The notes: generated by a model not told the origin, from the letters alone. A DNA stretch of 64,000 bases from Sphingomonas montana (GCF_001956315.1 NZ_MOLY01000046.1:62001-126000), one strand, 5' to 3'. Counted from the first letter of the stretch, positions 17,093 through 25,937 are shown. Program-made: numbers and translations.

Positions 17093-18055
17093 ATGAAACG
17101 AGCCGCTCGTAGATTGTTATCCTGTCGGCTAACGATCGGCTTGTTCGCCGGTACGCCCGCTATCGTTCATGCTCAACGTGCTGGTTTGTGGGAGGCGCAA
17201 ATCGCTGTCGACGGCAGACCAACCGGTGCACCGGTGTTGTCGTGCAATGCAGCCGATGCGGCGCTGACCGTTCTTGCGATGAAAGTCCCGAATTGTTCGG
17301 GCGGTCCGGTTCGTCGCACGACGACTGGGTCCGCCTCGGAAATCCGGTGCATGGGAGGGCTGACCATAAGGCGTGCGGTCTCGGGCGATATGAATGCCCA
17401 GTATGAAACGTCCATGTGGATCCGGTTCGAAGGCGCTGGCGCTTCGGCGCAACCGCCGCGCTATTCAGTGGCAACCAGCCGATATGTCGGCCCATGCTGG
17501 CAGGCGGCGCCAATCGAGGGCGCTTCTGCCGACAAGACCCCCTCAACGATAGCGGCGACTTTTTGGTTCATTGCCGTCGTCATCCTGCAAATGGCGGCAT
17601 TTGCAGTCGCGGTCTACGGATCCATCATGGGAATGGCATGGCTTTCGCGGCGGTTGATGGCCCGGGCTTACGCGCGCGCCAGCGTTGCGAATATCACAGT
17701 CGACGGTGCAGGCGCGGCCACCATTCCAGTGCTGGCGACGTTCACCGGCGTTCGCGGCCTGCCGTGGTGGTATGGGATTGCGTCGAACAACGCCAAGCCG
17801 CTGCTGGTCATCGAACCGGAAGGCATTCGTTTTCGCGTGATACGGCAGACGGTGCGACGCTTCGAGGAGATCGAGATTGTCGATGTTCGGCAGGCGACAG
17901 GTACGGTCAATCTCGACATCACCTTTACCGGAGACCTTCTCACCTTCGCCGCCAATCTGGGCGCGGTGCCACTGGCGGCGCATGTCCTATCGTTGCTGCC
18001 GCCTTCTGTGCCGTTGTCATCGCGGGCGGTGGCACTGAAGGAAGCCCGGGCGTGA
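17093..18055 (+). CDS. Membrane-anchored DUF3617-like protein
   Basis: 320 residues from ATG 17093, preceded by AGGAAC. The signal sequence (ending AIVHA) leads into AGLWEAQIAVDG, with cysteines at LSCNAAD, VPNCSG, IRCMGG and GPCWQ, like the secreted DUF3617 family. One transmembrane helix follows (FWFIAVVILQMAAFAVAVY, ~residue 165-185), then a C-terminal domain of ~120 residues (LLVIEPEGIRFRVI, VRRFEEIEIVD), perhaps PH-like. The predicted topology is periplasmic sensor-type domain plus cytosolic domain. The stop overlaps the GTG start of the next gene, so the two are probably co-expressed. Function unknown. Confidence 0.7.
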   Translation: MKRAARRLLSCRLTIGLFAGTPAIVHAQRAGLWEAQIAVDGRPTGAPVLSCNAADAALTVLAMKVPNCSGGPVRRTTTGSASEIRCMGGLTIRRAVSGDMNAQYETSMWIRFEGAGASAQPPRYSVATSRYVGPCWQAAPIEGASADKTPSTIAATFWFIAVVILQMAAFAVAVYGSIMGMAWLSRRLMARAYARASVANITVDGAGAATIPVLATFTGVRGLPWWYGIASNNAKPLLVIEPEGIRFRVIRQTVRRFEEIEIVDVRQATGTVNLDITFTGDLLTFAANLGAVPLAAHVLSLLPPSVPLSSRAVALKEARA

Positions 18056-19056
18056 ACGACCTTTTCCTGTCGATGTTCGTCAGTGCGATCCTGAGTGGGA
18101 CAATCGCGACGATGAAAGATCGTTCGGTGATCCTGTGGACGATCCTGAGCGTGGTTGGCGGGCCCATCGCCCTGGCCGTCATCATCTGCCTGCCGTCCCG
18201 GAAGGTTGCGACGGTTGCCACACCCGTCCAGTCGCTGGCCGATGAGATCGGCGGCATCGCGGATTTGCGCGACCGCGGTGTCATCTCCGACGCCGAATTC
18301 GCGTTGGGCAAGGCGCAGATACTGGCGCAGCCGGTGCCAGCGCCCGCTCGGGCCGCCGCGCAACCCCGGATGCCGAACAGAGCCGCGGCTCCGGTCCGGT
18401 CGATCGTCGATGAGATCCATGGCATCGAGGAACAGCAGGAGCGTGGGCTCATTTCCAACGCCGGGGCGGCGCAGCGCAGGGCGGAGATATTGGCGCGGCC
18501 CGTGCCTTCGGCGATACCGTCCGCTACGCCACCGACGCCTACCGGCAATCACAAACGGGCGACGTGGGACACCTACCAGCCGGCGGTACGGGCGGGCTTC
18601 GCGAGCTTTGCCACGCAGCACGGCATGGAGATACTGTGGCGCGAGGAACCGGGACTGGAGATTGCCTGCGTCTATCCCATCCAACCCAGGCTTTCGTTCG
18701 CCATCAATCTTGGGCTAGAAAAAGGCACCATTCACGTCTGGGGTGAGGGTTGGGTGCTGGATAACCGAGATCTGCCGAGCAACGAAGTCGGCCTGCCGAG
18801 CGACCTTCATGCCGGACTGAATGCGTTGGTCGAGGGGAACGGCCGGCTGGTGATCCGTACGGCATTCCATCGGACGGAACCGTTCTGGGTATCGTTACAA
18901 ATCTATCGGGGTGGTCGCTGGAGAACGGCAGAATATCAGGGCGGTATTCCATTCCCGCCGATCTGGCGAAGCGTCAGGATCAGCAACAGGCATGACGATC
19001 ACCCAGGGTCGCCAGCAGACTCGGTACAGGCCAAGGACAGTGCAATATTGCTGTGA
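18052..19056 (+). CDS. Membrane protein with two SHOCT-like motifs
   Basis: 334 residues from GTG 18052, which overlaps the upstream stop (GTGA). Two N-terminal hydrophobic helices (LFLSMFVSAILSGTIA, VILWTILSVVGGPIALA) are followed by two SHOCT-type helices: DEIGGIADLRDRGVISDAE and DEIHGIEEQQERGLISNAG, each ending in QILA/EILA. The C-terminal ~150 residues (WRSVRIS at the end) are unassigned. SHOCT motifs are common in oligomerising membrane proteins. The in-tandem pair and coupling to the DUF3617-like gene suggest one envelope assembly (inference). Confidence 0.7.
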   Translation: MNDLFLSMFVSAILSGTIATMKDRSVILWTILSVVGGPIALAVIICLPSRKVATVATPVQSLADEIGGIADLRDRGVISDAEFALGKAQILAQPVPAPARAAAQPRMPNRAAAPVRSIVDEIHGIEEQQERGLISNAGAAQRRAEILARPVPSAIPSATPPTPTGNHKRATWDTYQPAVRAGFASFATQHGMEILWREEPGLEIACVYPIQPRLSFAINLGLEKGTIHVWGEGWVLDNRDLPSNEVGLPSDLHAGLNALVEGNGRLVIRTAFHRTEPFWVSLQIYRGGRWRTAEYQGGIPFPPIWRSVRISNRHDDHPGSPADSVQAKDSAILL

Positions 19057-19172
19057 TGACGCGCGTTACCCGTGCGCCAGCCATTGTTCTCCGGCTCGGA
19101 CCGCAACCCCTTGCACGCTTTTGATATGCCCTTACAAATTCGGTCGGTCGCAACGACCAGGGGGACTGAAGC

Positions 19173-20114
19173 GTGAACAGGCACGGGATGACGATTGCGG
19201 GGGCGGCGATCGCACTGATGCTGACCGGCTGTGGCAAGGGCGCCGATCAGGCCGAGAATGGGGCCGCCGCGCAAAGCGGTGCCGCAACCACGGATGCGGG
19301 CGACCCGGCGGCAGGAGCCAAGCTCAGTGCCTACACCGCGGGCTATAACAAGCTGCTCGACACGTTCGGCCTGCCGGCCATGGTCGAAGCTTATGCCAAG
19401 GAAGAGATTGCGCGCAAATCGCCGACCGACAGCATATCGGTCAATACCGGCTGGCTGGAGCAGGCCATGACCCTGCTCAAGACCGCGCGCGCGATGCCGG
19501 GCGGCCCCGCCGATGTCGACCAGGCGGCGGACAGGCTGATCGGCGCGCTGGGTACGGCGATGACCCGTCTCGAGGGGCTGAAGGTGTATTATGACAGCAA
19601 GGCGTACAAGGAAGACGGCCTGAAGCGCGGCAAGCTGGAGGATCCGGCGATGACGGCGGAGTTCAAGGCGGCAACGACCGCGATGGAACAGTTTAGCAAT
19701 ATACTGGACCGCGAACAGAAGGTCGCGGGCACCGCGGCGCTCGCGGCACTAAAGGCGAGCGGCGACATGCTCGGCTACCACACCAAGCTGGCCCTGCAGC
19801 AGACCGATCAACTGGTTTCAATGTTCAAGGGCGAAGGCGACATCACCAACGCCGCGGTGATCGCCAAGGCGGATGCGCAGGTTGCACAGATCGAGCAGAC
19901 GCTCGCTACGCAGCGTGCCGAACTGGCCACGGCGAAGGCAGCAGCGACGGCCGACAAGCCAGTGGACGTCGATTACGGGCTGGTGGGCGATCAGCTGACT
20001 TCAGTCGTCGGGGATTACCGCGACATGAAGCAGAGCCGGGACACCGATGACTTCAACGACATGGTCGAACATTATAACAGCGCGATCGAGGACGCGAACG
20101 ACATCGACGGATAA
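19173..20114 (+). CDS. DUF3829/YiiG-like lipoprotein
   Basis: 313 residues from GTG 19173 with GGGGG upstream. Lipobox LMLTGCGKG places a lipidated cysteine at ~residue 20, so the protein is membrane-anchored in the periplasm. After a low-complexity Ala/Gly linker, a helical domain (AYTAGYNKLLDTFG, LEGLKVYYDSKAYKEDG, MVEHYNSAIEDANDI) resembles DUF3829. It probably stands alone; the phospholipid operon starts 105 nt downstream. Function unknown. Confidence 0.7.
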   Translation: MNRHGMTIAGAAIALMLTGCGKGADQAENGAAAQSGAATTDAGDPAAGAKLSAYTAGYNKLLDTFGLPAMVEAYAKEEIARKSPTDSISVNTGWLEQAMTLLKTARAMPGGPADVDQAADRLIGALGTAMTRLEGLKVYYDSKAYKEDGLKRGKLEDPAMTAEFKAATTAMEQFSNILDREQKVAGTAALAALKASGDMLGYHTKLALQQTDQLVSMFKGEGDITNAAVIAKADAQVAQIEQTLATQRAELATAKAAATADKPVDVDYGLVGDQLTSVVGDYRDMKQSRDTDDFNDMVEHYNSAIEDANDIDG

Positions 20115-20219
20115 GGCGCGACCGGGCTGGCGCGTCGAGTGACCGCGCCCGCCGATGGTTCTGCAGAAGGTGCCGCATGCGCCTTCTTCCTGAATTCGCA
20201 TGAACTGGTCAGGAGGCCG

Positions 20220-20840
20220 ATGCCGACACTCTATACGTTGAAGCCGCGATTCCAGGCGCTCCTGCGTCCGTTGGTGACAGGGATGGCGCGCGCGGGGATT
20301 TCGGCGAACCAGGTCACGATCCTAGCGGCCGTCATTTCGGTGATCGTCGGTGGCATCATCATCGTGTCGGACAGTCGACAGGCATTCTCGCTATTGCCGA
20401 TCTGGTTCCTCGTCAGGATGGGTCTGAACGCAGTCGACGGGATGCTGGCACGCGAGTTCGGCCAGAAATCCACATTGGGCGCCTACCTCAACGAATTGGG
20501 CGACGTCGTGGCCGATGCGGCGCTGGTCGCGCCATTCGCCATCGTCGCGCCATTCGCACCGGCATGGGTGTTCGCGGTTATCTTCCTTGGGGCGTTGAGC
20601 GAATATGCCGGTGTGATGGGGCCGCTTGCCGGGGCCGGCCGCCGTTACGACGGGCCATTCGGCAAGAGTGACCGGGCGCTGCTGTTCGGGGCGCTAGGCC
20701 TGTGGATCGGCATCGGCGGCGCGTTGCCGCCATGGACGGCCTGGATCATGCCGGCGCTGACCGTGCTGCTCGCCATGACGGTCATCAACCGGGTTCGAAA
20801 CGGCGTCGTTGAGGCCGCCAGCAATAAGGATGTGCGATGA
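20220..20840 (+). CDS. ynbA: CDP-alcohol phosphatidyltransferase, ynbA-like
   Basis: 206 residues from ATG 20220, preceded by a perfect AGGAGG. Integral membrane enzyme that would transfer phosphatidyl from CDP-diacylglycerol to an alcohol. The signature reads N70-A-V-D73-G74-M-L-A77-R78 ... G87-A-Y-L-N91-E-L-G-D95. Compared with the family pattern D-x2-D-G-x2-A-R-x8-G-x3-D-x3-D, positions 1 and 3 are Asn rather than Asp. D73 and the putative catalytic D95 remain. Length matches E. coli YnbA (~200 aa). First gene of a six-gene operon; its stop overlaps the next start (ATGA). A truncated copy of its first ~60 residues lies at 32.9-33.1 kb. Confidence 0.87.
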   Translation: MPTLYTLKPRFQALLRPLVTGMARAGISANQVTILAAVISVIVGGIIIVSDSRQAFSLLPIWFLVRMGLNAVDGMLAREFGQKSTLGAYLNELGDVVADAALVAPFAIVAPFAPAWVFAVIFLGALSEYAGVMGPLAGAGRRYDGPFGKSDRALLFGALGLWIGIGGALPPWTAWIMPALTVLLAMTVINRVRNGVVEAASNKDVR

Positions 20841-22600
20841 CACGTGAATGCCGGGAACTGTCGTTCACGACCCATGACGGCGTCGACCTGTTCTATCGCC
20901 ATTGGCCGGCGGTCGGCGCCGATCCGAAGGGGGCCGTCGTGCTGCTGCACCGCGGTCACGAGCATAGCGGACGCATGGCCCATATCGTCGATGAGCTGGA
21001 CCTGCCCGACCATCATTTCTTTGCGTGGGATGCGCGCGGGCACGGGCGGTCGCCGGGCCGGCGCGGCCACTCGCCATCACTGGGCCACACCGTCCGAGAC
21101 CTGGAGAGCTTTTCGCTGCACGTCGCGGACCATCATGCGGTGGCGCGCAAAGACATCGCCGTCGTCGCGCAATCCGTGGGTGCGGTCATCGCCGCCACCT
21201 GGGCGCATGATTACGCCCCGCCGATCCGTGCACTCGTCCTGGCCGCGCCGGCATTCTCCGTAAAGCTCTACGTCCCACTGGCGCGCCCGGGCCTTGCCCT
21301 GATGCGGCGTCTGCGGGGGCCGTTCGACGTCAATTCCTACGTCAAGGCGAAGCTCCTCACGCACGATCCGGAGCGGCAGGCGACGTACGACACCGACCCG
21401 CTGATTTCGAAAGCGATCTCGGTCGATATCCTGTTGCAGCTTTACGAAGCCGGCGAGCGCATCGTCGCCGACGCGGCCGCCATCACGATACCGACGCAGG
21501 TGCTGATTGCCGGATCGGACTATGTCGTCAGGGACGGCCCGCAACACGCGTTTCACGACGCGCTGGGAACGCCGGACAAGGAATGCCGTACCTATCCGGG
21601 CCTGTTCCATGACATATTGGGAGAGGCCGCCCGCGCGCCGGTGATCGCCGACATGCGTCGTTTTCTGGTCGACCACTTCGCCCGGCCGCGGACGGCGATC
21701 GACCTGACCGGGGCCGACCGGGCGGGCTATACGAAGATCGAATCCGACCGGCTCTCCGCCCCACTGTCGATCACCTCGGCCAAGGGGGCGTGGTGGTCAT
21801 TCTATCGAGCCAATCTGCGACTGGGCGGTCTGTTCTCCCGCGGCATCGCTCTGGGTCATGGGACCGGCTTCGATTCCGGATCGACGCTCGACTATGTCTA
21901 CCGCGACCGTGCCGAAGGAAAGCTCGGCATCGGCAAGACGATGGACCGGGCCTATCTGGATGCGATCGGTTGGAAGGGTATCCGCCAGCGCAAGTTGCAC
22001 GTCGAAGAGTTGATCCGGCTGGGCCTGACGCGCCTGCGTGATGCCGGACAACCCGCGCACATCGTCGATATCGCCGCCGGCCATGGCCGCTATGTTCTGG
22101 AGGCGCTGACGGACGCGTCGGATTCAATCGAGACGATCCTGCTTCGCGATTATTCCGACATCAACGTGGCGGCAGGACGCGCACTCATCGCGGAAAAAGG
22201 CCTGTCCGCGATCGCGCGGTTCGAACATGGCGACGCATTCGACGCGGCCGCGCTGGCGGCGATTAACCCCGCGCCGACACTGGCCGTCGTGTCCGGGCTG
22301 TACGAGTTGTTCGCCGACAATGCGCTGGTCGGCCGTTCGCTCGGCGGGCTGGCCCGTGCGGTGCCGGAAGGCGGATACCTGGTCTATACGTGTCAGCCCT
22401 GGCACCCGCAGCTTGAAATGATCGCGCGCGCGCTGACGTCGCACCGGGCGGGACAAGCCTGGGTCATGCGTCGTCGCACCCAGGGGGAGATGGATCAACT
22501 GGTCGCAGCCGCAGGGTTTCGCAAGATCGAGCAGCGGATCGATCAATGGGGCATCTTCACGGTGTCGCTCGCCATTCGCGAGAGCGGCGCGCCGCGTTGA
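20837..22600 (+). CDS. ynbC: Bifunctional alpha/beta hydrolase and SAM-dependent methyltransferase, ynbC-like
   Basis: 587 residues, the same size and architecture as E. coli YnbC. Residues ~10-280 are a lysophospholipase-like alpha/beta hydrolase: nucleophile S113 in VVAQSVGAVIA, acid D228 in IAGSDYVV, base H258 in PGLFHDILGE. Residues ~320-585 are a class I methyltransferase with the SAM loop DIAAGHGRYVLEA (411-423). The fusion suggests that a lipid or headgroup intermediate is hydrolysed and methylated on one chain. Overlaps ynbA-like and ynbD-like genes by 4 nt each. No membrane segments, so cytosolic or peripheral. Confidence 0.88.
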   Translation: MTRECRELSFTTHDGVDLFYRHWPAVGADPKGAVVLLHRGHEHSGRMAHIVDELDLPDHHFFAWDARGHGRSPGRRGHSPSLGHTVRDLESFSLHVADHHAVARKDIAVVAQSVGAVIAATWAHDYAPPIRALVLAAPAFSVKLYVPLARPGLALMRRLRGPFDVNSYVKAKLLTHDPERQATYDTDPLISKAISVDILLQLYEAGERIVADAAAITIPTQVLIAGSDYVVRDGPQHAFHDALGTPDKECRTYPGLFHDILGEAARAPVIADMRRFLVDHFARPRTAIDLTGADRAGYTKIESDRLSAPLSITSAKGAWWSFYRANLRLGGLFSRGIALGHGTGFDSGSTLDYVYRDRAEGKLGIGKTMDRAYLDAIGWKGIRQRKLHVEELIRLGLTRLRDAGQPAHIVDIAAGHGRYVLEALTDASDSIETILLRDYSDINVAAGRALIAEKGLSAIARFEHGDAFDAAALAAINPAPTLAVVSGLYELFADNALVGRSLGGLARAVPEGGYLVYTCQPWHPQLEMIARALTSHRAGQAWVMRRRTQGEMDQLVAAAGFRKIEQRIDQWGIFTVSLAIRESGAPR

Positions 22601-23916
22601 GCGGGGCAGGCACCGCCAGTGAAAAACCCCCAACGCTGCGTGCCTTCGCGGCGCTGATCGGGCTGGGGGTGGTGTTCTACGGCAGCTATGGCTTGGCCAA
22701 CTGGCTGGCGTCGTTGCGCAGCGACGTGCCCTCGATCGTCTTCGGGTGGGAGCGGTCGGTGCCCTTCCTGGCGTGGACGATCATCCCCTACTGGACGACC
22801 AACCTGTTCTACGCAGCATCGTTGTTCCTCTGCCGTAGCGCACATGAGCTGCGCGTTCACGGCCTGCGACTGGTGTTCGTCCAGCTGATCGCGGTCGCGT
22901 GTTTTGTCGTCTTCCCGCTGAAATTCTTGTGGCCGAAACCGCCGACTTTCGGCGTCGCCGGTCGGCTGTTCGATCAACTCGCCGGCTTCGACATGCCATT
23001 CAATCAGGCGCCCTCGCTTCATGTCGCGCTGACCGTGATCCTCGCGTCTTTTTACCTGCCGCGATTACCACGCTGGCTGCGAGCACCGTTTCTGGGCTGG
23101 TCGTTGATGGTCGTCCTGTCGACCATGACCACCTGGCAGCATCATTTTGTCGATCTGCCGACCGGTGCGTTGCTCGGTTACCTCATCGTCTGGGCGCTTC
23201 CAGCCGAAGGACGATCACCGCTGGCGTCCATGCAATTGACGGTGCAGCCGGACCGTCGGCGGCTGGGGCTGCGCTACGCCGCCGGGTCGGCGGTGTCGGT
23301 CTTGCTTGCGACATTGGGGGGCGGCTGGCTCTGGTTCCTATGGCCGGCGGTGTCGTTGATGCTGGTGGCGGCCGCCTACCTGCTCATCGGTCCCGCTGTT
23401 TTCGGCAAATCGAACGAAGGCCGGATCGGGGCCGCGGCGCGCATCCTGCTGGCGCCTTACCTTATGGGGGCCTGGATCAATTCGCGGCTCTGGACATGGC
23501 GCGATCCCGATCCGGTCGAGGTCGTTCCCGACCTCTGGCTCAGCCGCTTTCCGGCCCGCGCGCAGCTGAAGCGTGCCGGACGCGTCGTCGACCTGACCGC
23601 GGAGATATCCCGACCGCGCTGGGTAGAGGAGACGGATTGGCGGAGTTTCCCGTGCCTGGATCTCGTCGCGCCCGACCCGCAGGTGCTGCAAAACGCGGCC
23701 AATGCGATCGGCCACGTCCGGCCAGGCGAACCCGTCATGGTGTGCTGTGCACTCGGATATGGCCGCAGTGCCGCGACGATCGCTACGTGGATGGTCATCA
23801 ACGGCAAGGCGGACGACGTTCAGGACAGCGTTGCGCAATTGCGCCGCAAAAGGCCCAGACTTGCGATCCGCCCAAGCCAGTTGGCCGCGATACAGGTAGC
23901 AAGTGGTCGTGGCTGA
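22597..23916 (+). CDS. ynbD: PAP2 / dual-specificity phosphatase fusion membrane protein, ynbD-like
   Basis: 439 residues from a TTG at 22597 that overlaps the upstream stop (TTGA). The N-terminal membrane half has PAP2 features: APSLHVALT (PSxH, 139-142) and TTWQHHFVDLPTG (H183, D186). The C-terminal third is a cysteine phosphatase with C384-ALGYG-R390-S391 (CX5R P-loop) and a possible general-acid region around LDLVAPDPQ. E. coli YnbD is ~430 aa with the same layout. Two chemically distinct phosphatases on one chain could dephosphorylate a phosphatidyl-alcohol-phosphate or recycle isoprenyl/lipid phosphates. Upstream in-frame Met codons exist but lie inside ynbC. Confidence 0.85.
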   Translation: MSGAGTASEKPPTLRAFAALIGLGVVFYGSYGLANWLASLRSDVPSIVFGWERSVPFLAWTIIPYWTTNLFYAASLFLCRSAHELRVHGLRLVFVQLIAVACFVVFPLKFLWPKPPTFGVAGRLFDQLAGFDMPFNQAPSLHVALTVILASFYLPRLPRWLRAPFLGWSLMVVLSTMTTWQHHFVDLPTGALLGYLIVWALPAEGRSPLASMQLTVQPDRRRLGLRYAAGSAVSVLLATLGGGWLWFLWPAVSLMLVAAAYLLIGPAVFGKSNEGRIGAAARILLAPYLMGAWINSRLWTWRDPDPVEVVPDLWLSRFPARAQLKRAGRVVDLTAEISRPRWVEETDWRSFPCLDLVAPDPQVLQNAANAIGHVRPGEPVMVCCALGYGRSAATIATWMVINGKADDVQDSVAQLRRKRPRLAIRPSQLAAIQVASGRG

Positions 23917-23917
23917 A

Positions 23918-24346
23918 ATGTCCGATACGACCCGGTGGCAGCCCACCATCGCTTACGCAGCCGCGACCGGCAGCGTCCCGTGGCAATATGCCTCGTTGGC
24001 GACCGGACTGGTCGGTCTTGCGTGCGTCGCCGTCCGGGGCACGGAGGCACCATCGGGCGGCTGGCTTGTCCTCTCGATCCTGCAAGCGGCGTTGGTGTTG
24101 GCAGGGTTGTGGCTCAGTCTGCGCCTCCGGATCGATACGGTGCTGTTCCACGCCCTGGCGAAGGCCGGCGACATGGACGCCTTCGACCGGGCGATGGTCG
24201 AACTCGGATTGCTGGAGGCCGGCAAAGTCGGTCGTCCGATGCCGGACCGTGTCAGGGGGTTGATGCGACTGGTCCGTCTGCTGGCGGTGGTGGTCGTGAC
24301 GCAACTGGGTCTGTTGATTGCAACGGGGTGGCTCGCATGGCAGTAA
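23918..24346 (+). CDS. Small membrane protein of the phospholipid operon
   Basis: 142 residues from ATG 23918, one base after the ynbD-like stop. Hydrophobic helices at ~28-47 (YASLATGLVGLACVAV), ~52-75 (GGWLVLSILQAALVLAGLW) and ~118-140 (LLAVVVVTQLGLLIATGWL). Between them is a soluble loop with ALAKAGDMDAFDRAM. No recognised family and not part of the E. coli ynb set as I know it. The tight position, overlapping the next gene by 10 nt, suggests a structural or chaperone role for the membrane enzymes (inference). Confidence 0.75.
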   Translation: MSDTTRWQPTIAYAAATGSVPWQYASLATGLVGLACVAVRGTEAPSGGWLVLSILQAALVLAGLWLSLRLRIDTVLFHALAKAGDMDAFDRAMVELGLLEAGKVGRPMPDRVRGLMRLVRLLAVVVVTQLGLLIATGWLAWQ

Positions 24347-24975
24347 TCCGTACCCTTGCCGCGCGCGTGACCGCGCGGCTGATCGCCGGCTTCGCCCGGC
24401 TCGCGACCGGGGTCTATGGCGACTGGCGCGGTTGCCCGCCCGCACTCAACCAGCGTGTCTATTTCGCAAATCACACGAGCCACGGCGATTTCGTGCTGAT
24501 CTGGACCGTGTTGTCCGGTCGCGCACGACGACAGACGCGCCCCGTCGCCGCTGCGGATTACTGGAACGTACCAGGACTCCGGCGCTTCATCGGCGCGCAT
24601 GTTTTCAACGCGCTGCTGATCGACCGGCAGGCAGGCGGCAGCAGCGCGATCGCGGCGATGGCCGATGCTTTGGCGCAGGGCAATTCCCTCATCATCTTCC
24701 CGGAAGGAACGCGGAACACCGGAGACACGCCGCTGCTGCCGCTGCGATCCGGGATTCATCATCTGGCCCGGACCTGCCCGACGGTCGAGTTCGTGCCGGT
24801 GTGGATCGACAACATCTCGCGTGTGATGCCGAAGGGGGAGCTTTTGCCGGTGCCGCTGCTGTGTTCGGTCATCTTCGGCCAACCGATTTCGGTCGCACCG
24901 GACGAGCCGCGCGAGCAGTTTCTGGACCGCGCGCGACAGGCACTGCTGCAATTGAAACCCGGCGAGGGACCATGA
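24337..24975 (+). CDS. 1-acyl-glycerol-3-phosphate acyltransferase-like (PlsC family)
   Basis: 212 residues from ATG 24337. Block I is NHTSHGDF (H46-x4-D51, catalytic), block III is IIFPEGTRNTGD (121-126 FPEGTR), and VPVWIDN is a block IV-like segment. The protein lacks an obvious long N-terminal membrane anchor. It would acylate a lysophosphatidic acid or another hydroxylated lipid, feeding the CDP-diglyceride synthase encoded next. It overlaps both neighbours (10 and 4 nt). Confidence 0.88.
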   Translation: MAVIRTLAARVTARLIAGFARLATGVYGDWRGCPPALNQRVYFANHTSHGDFVLIWTVLSGRARRQTRPVAAADYWNVPGLRRFIGAHVFNALLIDRQAGGSSAIAAMADALAQGNSLIIFPEGTRNTGDTPLLPLRSGIHHLARTCPTVEFVPVWIDNISRVMPKGELLPVPLLCSVIFGQPISVAPDEPREQFLDRARQALLQLKPGEGP

Positions 24976-25937
24976 TGACGAACCTGACGGACCGGCAATG
25001 GCTGCTGGACCATCCTACGCTCGTGCTGTTCGCGGGGCTCGGCCTGGTCCTGCTGATCGCAACCGCGATCGGCCGGACGCTGGGGCTCATTCACGGCAAC
25101 ACGCCGACCATCGACAACCTCAATCAGCGGATCGACGCCTGGTGGATCATGGTGGCAGCGATGGGCGTCGCCTTCATCTTCGGGCTGACCGGACTGGTGA
25201 TCCTGTTTGCGCTGCTCTCCTTCTGGGCGCTGCGCGAGTTCCTGACGTTGACCCCGACCCGGCACGGCGATCATTCCTCGCTGCTGCTGCTCTTTTTCGT
25301 CGGTTTGCCCGTCCAGTATCTGCTGGTCTGGCAAGAATGGTACGGCCTGTATTCGATCTTCCTGCCCGTCTACGGATTCCTGGTCCTGGCGATTGCCGCG
25401 ACGTTACGGGGCGATACGGAAAACTTCCTGCAGCGCGTGTCGTTCGTCCAGTGGGGCATGATGATCTGCATCTATTTCATCTCGCACGTTCCTGCGCTCG
25501 TCACCCTGCCACTGGCATCGGGCCGGTCGTCCGACGGCCTGTTGCTCATCGCGTTTCTGGTCATCGTCGTGCAGGGATCGGACGTCCTGCAATATATCTT
25601 TGGCAAGCTGTTCGGCCGCCATCCGGTTTCGCCGCGGCTGTCGCCGTCCAAGACGTGGGAGGGGCTGATCGGCGGTATCGCCAGCGCCACGCTGCTGGGC
25701 GCGGCCCTGTGGTGGATTACGCCGTTCAGTGTCCCCGTGGCGGCCGGGATGGCGTTCGTCATCTGCGTGACGGGGTTCTTCGGCGGGCTTGTCCTGTCCG
25801 CGATCAAGCGCGATCGCGGCGTCAAGGATTGGGGTCGGATGATCCGCGGGCATGGCGGAATTCTGGATCGGCTGGACAGCGTCATCTTCGCCGCGCCGGT
25901 CTTCCTACATCTCACACGCTACTGGTACACCATATGA
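24972..25937 (+). CDS. ynbB: Phosphatidate cytidylyltransferase-like (CdsA family), ynbB-like
   Basis: 321 residues from ATG 24972 (a second Met follows immediately). Polytopic membrane protein carrying the CdsA signature at 276-303: SAIKRDRGVKDW followed by HGGILDRLDS. KTWEGLIGG is the other conserved block. It makes CDP-diacylglycerol from phosphatidate and CTP, the donor used by the ynbA-like enzyme at the head of the operon. The organism presumably also has a housekeeping cdsA, so this is a dedicated paralogue. Last gene of the operon; no clear terminator hairpin follows. Confidence 0.9.
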   Translation: MMTNLTDRQWLLDHPTLVLFAGLGLVLLIATAIGRTLGLIHGNTPTIDNLNQRIDAWWIMVAAMGVAFIFGLTGLVILFALLSFWALREFLTLTPTRHGDHSSLLLLFFVGLPVQYLLVWQEWYGLYSIFLPVYGFLVLAIAATLRGDTENFLQRVSFVQWGMMICIYFISHVPALVTLPLASGRSSDGLLLIAFLVIVVQGSDVLQYIFGKLFGRHPVSPRLSPSKTWEGLIGGIASATLLGAALWWITPFSVPVAAGMAFVICVTGFFGGLVLSAIKRDRGVKDWGRMIRGHGGILDRLDSVIFAAPVFLHLTRYWYTI

